Origin: Plasmopara viticola
Lineage: Eukaryota; Oomycota; Peronosporomycetes; Peronosporales; Peronosporaceae
Length of the DNA stretch: 64,000 bases
Assembly (NCBI GenBank): GCA_001695595.3
Contig: MBPM02000037.1
Span: forward strand, 124,001 to 188,000
Direction: 5' to 3'
This document shows positions 55,806-64,000 of this stretch, one piece after another. Position numbers and translations under genes: made by a program. The stretch's first letter is position 1; each line of letters starts with the position of its first letter. The notes below the pieces were generated by a model that saw only the letters and a program-made list of their open reading frames with translations, did not search any database and was not told the DNA's origin.

Positions 55806-57863
55806 ATGAGGAAATTCTTCGCCGAGGAAGTCACCGCATCTTCTCGCACTTCTACAACGTCCATTGCCCCCAAATACGCCATGGACTTTCTATCCAAGTC
55901 TCAAAAACGTGGCGTTGCGGGTCTATGTGCGTGTCTTCTCCCTGCCGTGACTGATGGCTCAACGTCGCGCGCTTGGTCGAAATTGTACTTAAAACTGCTT
56001 ATTGAGCATTTCCTCAAGCTCGATAGTACCCAAACGGAGGCGTATTTACCCATTTTGACCTCCAGACGACAAGATTTAGGTCAAAAAGGTCACAAACCTT
56101 CCGTTGCAATTGTTGCAGCGCTCGATCCATCCCCATTTGTGGCCCTCGTGGTCCCTGGACGAGAAGAAGACGCTACGAGTGGGTTCCAACGCTGGACAAC
56201 AAAGTTGAAGCACCGGGCAGAACGTGAGGGTTTCGAGGTGACAAATGGGGTGACAATTGATCAATTTCGCCTTGAAGTGATCAAGAGACTCTTGTGGTTT
56301 ACAGTGAATAGTGTCGGCTACGATGCCCGAAGCAGGACGTTGTTTCGATATCTTGTGTTGGCTCTAAAACTCCATTGGCGGGACGTAACAAGAGAAGAAA
56401 TTAAAATTGGGCAAAAATTATATGCCGAAGCGATGGCCATGCCACTCAATAAAGTGGCGGCAAAACCAAAATTCACCGACTGGAAACGAAATGCAGCGAT
56501 TGGTGCCGCTGCAGTGACGGGAGGGGCTTTGTTGGCCGTCACGGGCGGTCTTGCGGCTCCTGCGATTGCAGCGAGCATATCGGCTTTAGGAGGAGCAGGA
56601 GCGACGATTGGCGCGGTCATGGGATCAGCGGCGGGCGTGACGGCCACGACAGTCTTGTTTGGTACAGCAGGAGCGGGCGTGATGGGCAAAAAAGCTGATA
56701 CGAGAACGCGAGGGGTGCACGATTTCAGCTTTGATTTGGTCTCTGCAGGAGATGGCATGAATGTGTACATTTGCGTATCGGGGTGGTTGGACGATGAAGA
56801 TCCACCGGGGAAGGGATTCCGTCGAGCGTGGGGGGATAGTCGGGAATACTTGCGAGCGTTTTACCGACAAAGAAAACCCGAAAAAGTTGATCAAGTCGAC
56901 CAGGTCTTGAATCGTTATAAAGGACGAGAAGATGAATTTTTTGCCATTTTGCGGCGCACGTACAATATTCAAACGGGAAGTCTTAAGAACGATCCGTTGG
57001 CGATTGCCGATATGTCTAAGATGGCTTTTGCCGATCAAGACGCTCGGTTTTATGAAATCAAGAGTTTAAACAGTGATTCGAACGCCATTTCCTGCAGCCA
57101 GATGGATAGTAGAGCCGATGGCGGTGCTTCTTCGTCCGTTTGGGAATTTGGGACGAAGTATGAACCTCTCCGTGCGTGGCGATGGAAGGATCGATTTCCG
57201 CAAGGGGATCAATACTGTTTGATATGGGAGGAAGCTGGACTTCGTCGTTTTGGGAAATCCATGCGTACATTTGCGGTTGAACAAGTGTCTTCGATTGCAA
57301 CAACGGAACTTATGAAGTACACGGCGCTTGCGGCTTTGTTTACAGCAGTCGCCATTCCACGTGTCATTCTTGGACTGGCGGATATTATTGACAATGCGTG
57401 GACAATCACGATGAATGCCGCAGATACTTGTGGTGTGTTGCTGGCTGATGTGTTGCGCAAACGGGAGCAGGGCCTTCGTCCCGTTACGTTGATAGGGTAC
57501 AGCATGGGGGCCAGACTAATCTTTTCGTGTTTGAAAGAATTGGCGAAAAGCGACTTGATTGATGAAGCTTGTGGAATTGTCGAGAACGCAATATTATTGG
57601 GGTCTCCTGTACCGACGGCACGTGACGACTGGGCCAATGCCCGTCGTGTGGTTTCAGGGAGATTTATTAATGGCTACTCGGAAAAGGATTGGATGCTTGG
57701 TATCATGTACCGCTACCAAGGATGGACATTAGATTCAGCAGGAATTGCACCATTAAATATTGCTGGTGTTGAGAATGTGGACTTGTCGGAAATTATTGGT
57801 GGCCATTTGGAGTATAAGAGCAAGATTGGTGCCATCATGGACCTGTTGCAGTTAGAGGAATAA
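55806..57863 (+). CDS. TMCO4/DUF726-type alpha/beta-hydrolase
   Basis: A single exon of 685 residues. A glycine/alanine-rich membrane segment lies at about 225-295. The hydrolase part includes a strand preceding GYSMGA with the nucleophile serine near residue 566, LGSPVPT about 35 residues later, and GGHLEYKS near 667 with the probable catalytic histidine. This order fits the TMCO4/DUF726 family, membrane-associated hydrolases that include yeast YFL034W; the substrate in oomycetes is not known. The first 200 residues are a helical N-terminal extension typical of the family. The ATG at 55,806 has no better upstream alternative. Confidence 0.85.
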   Translation: MRKFFAEEVTASSRTSTTSIAPKYAMDFLSKSQKRGVAGLCACLLPAVTDGSTSRAWSKLYLKLLIEHFLKLDSTQTEAYLPILTSRRQDLGQKGHKPSVAIVAALDPSPFVALVVPGREEDATSGFQRWTTKLKHRAEREGFEVTNGVTIDQFRLEVIKRLLWFTVNSVGYDARSRTLFRYLVLALKLHWRDVTREEIKIGQKLYAEAMAMPLNKVAAKPKFTDWKRNAAIGAAAVTGGALLAVTGGLAAPAIAASISALGGAGATIGAVMGSAAGVTATTVLFGTAGAGVMGKKADTRTRGVHDFSFDLVSAGDGMNVYICVSGWLDDEDPPGKGFRRAWGDSREYLRAFYRQRKPEKVDQVDQVLNRYKGREDEFFAILRRTYNIQTGSLKNDPLAIADMSKMAFADQDARFYEIKSLNSDSNAISCSQMDSRADGGASSSVWEFGTKYEPLRAWRWKDRFPQGDQYCLIWEEAGLRRFGKSMRTFAVEQVSSIATTELMKYTALAALFTAVAIPRVILGLADIIDNAWTITMNAADTCGVLLADVLRKREQGLRPVTLIGYSMGARLIFSCLKELAKSDLIDEACGIVENAILLGSPVPTARDDWANARRVVSGRFINGYSEKDWMLGIMYRYQGWTLDSAGIAPLNIAGVENVDLSEIIGGHLEYKSKIGAIMDLLQLEE

Positions 57864-60800
57864 GCGTCGGACAGATTGCTATGTGGAAATGGAGTAGCGA
57901 CTCGCCTTGGTTTCGGCAAGTATACGTTGCTTGTCTGGAGAATACTTGAGTTTCAAGAGCGACAGTGCTCGCGTGTTTTTTTGTATCGTCCGATGCTTTA
58001 TAATGGGTTAGAAACAGCAATATTCTATCAATTAGTTGTTTATTATCGTGTCAGGCTGCTTTTATCAATTGGTGTAAGACCTGCTTTTTAATCGAATCTA
58101 AGTAATAAGATGAATTTTCACCTTTACGCTAGATGCTTGACGAATGGTGTACTCTTCATGCAATAACATTTATTTGCGTTTTCTTTCATCTCATGTGCAT
58201 AATTAAGCCAAGTCAGAGAAGTTTAGACGACTAGTCAATACCGTGAGCTAGCTACACATATGGAGTAGTTGCCTCCGCTGACGGCAGGTGGTTGTCGGGA
58301 GAGGCATGTGAACTTACTCGTACTTTGAACTGCGCAAAAGCGCGTCGACAAGCGCATTGAGTTTGTCAGGCTTGCATTCGACTTGAACGTTATAATTTGC
58401 GAAGAATTACGTCGTCCATTCAAGTGTATTTGCATTATTCTCAGCGATCCACAATAGAATTGACGACAGAAAGCTTGAGCCCGGAAGATGCACTCGGAAC
58501 TAAATCAGTGCGTACTTGATGTCAATGGTTATTTGTCACGAACATGCTAGTTCCGTAAGGCAATCCCAAGCTGCTTGGACTAAATGAGATGACTATGTTA
58601 AGGTCGTCCTTATCGAGTTCCCAAAGAACGCAGCCGATGGCATCTTCAGAAGCATCGCGAACGAAAAGAAACGGCTTATTTTCGTCTGGTAGAGTATAAG
58701 CGAGTGCCCACTAAAGGCGCGCCTGCTGTGGCACAACAACCAGACGAGCTGACAATTACTCGGTGGATAACATCTTTTTGTCTACCGTGGCGTCGGTGAC
58801 ATCCGGTAATCGATATAGTATCTTATTTCCGATGTATTCTTGCAAAGATATACCACTCGCTCTCGATCGTACTTTGCCATCCAAGATTTGTGTGTTGTGC
58901 GGATCCATATTGCTCGCTTGCGGAGCTTTGGTATCCGCAGTTGGTGGTATTGTGCAACCAATTCGTGGAGCTATGACAGTCACGTAGTGTGCTTCCGACT
59001 TGTAGAGCTTGTTGCCCATGGGCAGTGGCACTATGATACCTACTGACAAGTAAAGCGCTAACTTTTTCATCTTCGGTAGCCAGTTCTACTAGAAAGCTAT
59101 TAAAAACTGCTACGGAAAGAAAGTACTTACGTCTAACTTTGCCTGGATAACAACATTCTCGCTATCTTTTATTTTTTTTCGGACGTTTGATTGTTGGATT
59201 TCGTGACATCTTTATTTTGCGCGTACAGCCAGCAGTCTAATACTATTGATTTCTCCATCAAAAGCTACCAGCCGAAGCTTACATGGTGTACATTAACCAC
59301 ACACTCTTTATGAAGACATAGCTCTTTCTCCGTATTGCACCAGCTTCTAATAGCGTCCGGTGCTTTCCAGCTGTGGCTTTTACAGCCCTTGGTTCGGAAA
59401 GACATTCACGCCGTTGACACAGGCACGAACCATGTGTCCCTATATTGCCGTACTTAAAGCAGTGCTTAAGTTAATTGGGACTAGTCCCGAGTTAGCAGGC
59501 CCGCGAACGTCATCACCCGAAACCTGTAGGTCGAGGACCTGATCACTAATGTCACTCTCAACATCGCGCCTGTTTGTAGCTGTGCTTTTTACAAAGAGCG
59601 TCCTTGGTGAGATGGGACCTGTCTAAGAAAATGCTGCGGCTGTGTATTATGTGCATGTTTCGTATGTTTGGAAAAACAGTGACAACGGGTAAATCGGTAG
59701 CAACTGGTCTAAGACCAGACGGGAATCGGGGTGTAGGTACACAACTCATTCTTGTGTGGACACACAACTCATAATCGTTGGTTCACAGTGCGTTCATTCC
59801 CGAAAGCTTTTTATGATTGCGCTCGTAAGAGTACGAAAAAGCTCAGCTGTAGCAGTAGTGTGAATATACCACACTCATTTTACCCTCATGATCCCAAGCC
59901 AGCTTCTGAAAGGCCTTTTCTTAGGCCATACGTCAAAATGTATTGTTCAAGGGGCGCATTAAAACAGTCATAAAGCTCATGCCTATTTTGCTTGCACGCA
60001 AGAAAGCGTGAGTGTTTCAAACATAGATTTTGACGATAAATTCGTTGTTTTCGTCTTTCTTTTATATGCTCTCGAGGCAGAAACAAATAGATATAGTAAT
60101 TCCAAGTACAACTACCCAACTTATATAGCTGGGCCACTTTGGTAAAAGTGCAAACGCCGAGCGCACCCCTGATCAACCGGAATCATGGTCGCTTCTTTTC
60201 CTTCTTACTTCAGACGAGATGGATCCAGATTTTTTCATCGGAAGATGGGAAACATAAGCTTTTTCTGCTTGCATCCCATAGATGGCATGCAGTGCTGGCG
60301 AAGCTTATGCTGCATGAACCTTAGGACAAAAATTTTACTTGTAGAGCTTGTGAGTTGTAACCGTTAGAGTAATTTGGCAGCAGGTAGAGCTGCAAATAAG
60401 TCGTCCCCTTAGGTCCAAATGAACCAGCAAGTCCTTGCGCATTACGATCTACGCGTTCGACAGAGGCAAGAAGGTGGCCAAATCCACATTCGGACCTTTG
60501 CAGAAATTTAGATAGCCAATCTACTTGTTTATGTTTACGGTCGACAGGGTCGCACATCACCTTGCACATAGAAGGCGTGCAGAAAAATATACGATCTTCC
60601 GGTGAATGACTGCTCACTCTTTCTTGAATTTCCGGCATCGACGTGTGCAATAGACTGCAGACTGAAGGCCGGGTTTCTTAACGACCTACGTTGATGTTCC
60701 ACGAGCGACTAAATTTCGATTCTGCAAAGCAGGCACGGAATTTATCCACTCTGGTACCCTTCAAACCCTTTCAGTATGCAATTAGTGTAGATACCGATAC

Positions 60801-60961
60801 GGATCCTGACTTGCTTCATAGTAATGACTTCTTTAAAAGGAAGCCAGCTTCTCAATGCTCGACTTTATGTAACGGCCCGTCACATTCGACTTTTCTTGAG
60901 CATACAAAAAAACAGATCGCAGCTTCCAGCTCGGATCTGCCTGTTTTTTAAGTAAAAACGT
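57864..60961. other. Intergenic with decayed retroelement sequence
   Basis: About 3.1 kb with no host gene recognised. Part is Ty3/gypsy-derived (next entry). A minus-strand frame at 60,321-60,650 (109 residues) reads like retroelement sequence but has no diagnostic motif. The AT-rich stretch 59,080-59,760 shows nothing. Confidence 0.45.
58590..58745 (-). pseudogene. Ty3/gypsy RT-RNase H fragment
   Basis: The minus strand reads ALAYTLPDENKPFLFVRDAS, then AIGCVLWELDKDD, the start of the gypsy RNase H domain (PFxVxTDASxxAIGxVLxQ). The usual TDAS is RDAS here. The frame is lost on both sides, so this is a short relic. Confidence 0.7.
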
Positions 60962-63900
60962 TTAATGTTGACTCCAATCCGGCCCCACACTTCGCTTGTA
61001 GCCATAGTCGAAGACCAATTCTTCGCCAATGGCAATATCGCGGAGTGCCCAAATCGTAATGTGGTGGACACCACATACACTTACCACCTTTGCCGTACAA
61101 TTCGGCGTGTCGCTCGTATGATTGATAAACTTGCTCTTGTTACCACAGCGAAGGGCGTCTAGCACAGCGTCTTCGTTTAAATCGAACAAGTAGCTCATTT
61201 CCATCTTGTCATAAATCATCCCGCGTCGCTCGGCTTCATCATGGGACAGCATCGCCCCCGTGTATTCGTACACAAATTCAGTGGACGCGATGGCTTCCCG
61301 CGCAAACATGCCGTAGCCATGAATGGGCGAAAACCCCATACTAAGGCGTTTGTGGCTCCCACGCATGACATTGACATTCCCGCACAAAGTCTTGTCCCTC
61401 TTGATGACTAGATCAATTGCCGCCAAGACGGCCATGTCACTCGCACCACATTGGGTACACACGTCCGGGTCACACTCCCGAAGGGCCGCAAAACACGGAC
61501 ACGTCTTGGTGCGACATTCCCCTGGCAAACACGAACACCCTTCAAATCTGTTCAACACACAAATACAACATGATTGTGATCAGGCCACACCAACTTCAAT
61601 CTTTCCTTTAGACTGGTCAAAGGGGAAAGCCATAAAGGCAACAAGATCACGCCCGCGCTGGGGAAACTGTCCTCGTACGCACCTATTGGGGCAATCCCGT
61701 GAGCAGGCACAGGCTTTCTCACACATGTGGTCCCGTTTCATGCACGAGCAGCCCGTCGAGTCACACATGCCTGCGTGCCCGCACGGCTGGTACTCGTGGT
61801 TTTCCGTCCCGCGATCTTGCAACCGTTGATGGCGTGTCCGCTGCAGCAGCTCGTGATTACTGCCGCCACTTCGTCGTCTCTGTGTCCAACTCCGTGCGCG
61901 ATGGCCTATTCTACTCGTACTTTCCGTCCCACGTGCACAATTGTCACTCGCGTGGTCTTTTTGAAGGAGCGCGTGGATCGCGTGACAAGACGCCGTGCCT
62001 ACGATGGTCGACAGCAAGCACGAGTTTTCGCCGATCGTCTCGCGTAGTTTTTGAAGGACGCTGAGCTCTGGTGCTGACAATTTACTTGACAAAGGCCTCG
62101 ATTTTACTACTTTTGTGTGCTTGTAGCATAGAGGACCACAGAGACTGGTCGTTGAGAGAAACGAGTGCATTTTTGTCGCGACCAGTGGAACGTGCGAGGC
62201 GTCGGCATATTCGGACGGGTCCCTCATCGGTTCGCGCTCGTGTCGACAGCCATCGATCACATCGTCGCCATCAACTGGCTGCCGTCTTTTTGTCCTTGAC
62301 TTCACAAAGTTATCATCTGTGTCATCGTCGACTGTCACGCCTTTCTCTTCCTCGCTGTCAAGACAAACCACGTCCTTATCCACCGCGGCCAAACCTTGAG
62401 CGCAATCAACAGGTAAAGCCTGATGCTTTGTCAATGCGACTCGAGGGTAGATTGGATCCACTCGTCTAGCTGGTAGCGGATGATCACCACTGTGTTCGTG
62501 GCAAGCATACATATAACAAACTCGACAGAACGAGTCATGAAACACATCTACCAATTCCTTGTACGAATTGGTAACTCGCAGGCCCAGAGCTGCAACATTC
62601 GCCGTCGCACCGGTGACCAAACGGGCTGCAATGTTGGACTCAAACGTGGAGATTGGCGGCCGTAAGCGCCACTTTAAAGCGCGATTGGCTTTCCCCAGCG
62701 ACATCCTCTTTATCAAATTCGTCATAGCTGTAATAGCATGACTCTGCTCCGCCTTCTTGTCACAAAGCAGCTTCTCTACTTGATCCAGTCTGGCTTTTGC
62801 TCGCTCTCTCGAGTCGTGCAGCTTTTTCAACTCGCTATACGCTGTGTACGCCTGAGCAAAGTCCAATTCACTCTTAAGTGCAGAGAAGACTTGGTCCGAG
62901 TCACCGAGACGATTGATCACAAGCCGCAAGACAAAATCAGCCACCTCTTCGTCAGCAATGTTGCCACTCCGAACGACCTGTTTCTTTGCCACTTCACCCC
63001 CTCCGTTTTCACCACAATCATCGCTCGGCCTCACGCTAGCAACGTAGCGCTGGATCGGATTGTCTTCTACACGATAATTGGTGCGTAACCCAATGCTCGT
63101 GGTGTAATTTCGTAGCGGCTGAAGTCCATTCACGCGGTTCAAGTGGACAAATGACGATATTTCATGCACTGCTTCGTTACCTCGAGTCATGTAAAACATG
63201 ATATCTTCCCCACTTTGACTGCACTCGGCTCTGAATTGCTTTCTAGCGGACTTTTCTATCGAGGAGCGTTGAAGTTTGTGCGAGCACCTGCCTATAGGTT
63301 ATCACATCAGGCACCATTACAACCCAAACTAAGTATTAAACGGACACTCCTTGGCTCCATCCGTACCATAGTGACTCTGTTGCGTTCTCTTGTGTTTCCT
63401 TAATGCAATTTGGTACGCAGCCACCTTCGTACGTGCTTCAGTCAAGATAGCTCGTAGCTTTCTATGATAACAATGACGAATCCGAGGAACGTGCGCGGTG
63501 ACTAAAGCGTTTACTAAACGGATGATTTCACTCTGAGGTTTCGCCGCGTTGCTTGGAAACACGGACGAAAGGCATTGGACGGGCTTGCCAAAGTTTGGCA
63601 AGATGGAACAGTGACTTGCCAACGTCTTTGTTTCGTCTATACGATCAAGCACACCAATCGATGACGTTAGTACAGCTAGCTGCATGGCACGTACGCATTG
63701 CGACACTACCAAGTACAAAGCCACGTTCGCTTACCGTAATATGTAAGAGGATGGTCGCAATTTGATTCGAACGGTGCACTGCATGGCTGGTCGGATAGAG
63801 CAAGGAGATTGGGCGGGCAGTTGTCAAAGGAAACACTGCGATACGAGGTGGGATGTAGCATGGGACTACCAGTGTTCAACGAGTTAGCTTGCTTGGCTGC

Positions 63901-64000
63901 CACAGAGACCTCAGCTTTGCTCTGCTCGAATTGAGACTCGTTCGCGTACACTTCCTTCCCCTTTCTTATACCACTTTCAATCACGTCATTGTCTTTAAGC
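60962..64000 (-). CDS. E(z)-type histone H3K27 methyltransferase, 5' partial
   Basis: Catalytic subunit of Polycomb repressive complex 2. Four exons seen: 64,000-63,735 (open to the window edge, start not included), 63,636-63,346, 63,291-61,683 and 61,547-60,962; introns are 98, 54 and 135 bp, all GT-AG in reverse, and the frame is exact through all of them (at least 912 residues). Family features: LRTNYRVEDNPIQRYV, FHDSFCRVCYMYAC, a CXC region (PCGHAGMCDSTGCSC, CEKACACSRDCPNR across the last intron, CRTKTCPCFAALRECDPDVC), then SET with EYTGAMLSHDEAERRG and VFDYGY. The SET motif usually NHS is NHT, followed by one extra residue before PNC. The exon 2 to 3 junction uses a weak GTCCGT donor. 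A plant-type CLF/SWN or EZH2 match is expected. Confidence 0.85.

Noticed and set aside
61727..62469. Plus-strand frames over the E(z) gene (106 and 132 residues)
   Set aside because: They are shadows of the minus-strand coding exon with CXC motifs.

Overview
The window looks like nuclear DNA of an oomycete (Peronosporales-like stramenopile). Genes are intron-poor, with short GT-AG introns (mostly 54-69 bp), and sit in islands between decayed retroelements. The protein set is eukaryotic: a PRC2 methyltransferase of the E(z) type, KTI12, formate-tetrahydrofolate ligase, a MORN protein, DRAM/Frag1 and TMCO4-type membrane proteins, and two centriole/cilium proteins. Those last two fit a lineage with basal bodies, such as one that makes zoospores. 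The genus cannot be told from this sequence alone.

Left half (about 1-43,200): a repeat-rich mosaic built from large inverted duplications. A secreted phospholipase C-like gene lies at 5,926-8,385 (+) and again, almost unchanged, at 23,076-25,535 (-), inside roughly 5-kb inverted arms (4,003-8,996 and 22,447-27,473). The LINE that borders the first copy is whole, but its inverted counterpart is in two pieces, 12,498-14,160 and 26,590-27,473, whose breakpoints meet within a few bases. A second inverted duplication links 16,093-22,446 with 29,330-39,210. Inside it, one side carries two host genes (formate-tetrahydrofolate ligase and a MORN protein, 31,542-35,686). The matching position on the other side instead holds a terminal-inverted-repeat element (19,443-20,450) carrying a broken coiled-coil coding fragment. 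An F-box-like gene (9,071-11,080) stands between the duplicated blocks. From 39,211 to 43,400 I see no convincing gene.

Right half (about 43,400-64,000): a conventional gene island. In order: a PH-domain protein; an LRR/coiled-coil protein of the LRRCC1 type in seven exons; a convergent CEP19-like gene 29 bp away; a DRAM/Frag1-type membrane protein with an in-frame TAG; a three-exon KTI12; a second F-box-like paralogue; a small two-exon gene with a mitochondrial-type N-terminus; a TMCO4/DUF726 hydrolase; a patch of decayed Ty3/gypsy sequence; and an E(z)-type histone methyltransferase running off the right edge. Copies of a short repeat (R2, ending in a pentanucleotide run) occur in both halves.

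Exon boundaries were worked out by hand from reading frame, GT-AG sites and family conservation; no transcript or database evidence was available. Repeat boundaries are good to about 10-30 bases.
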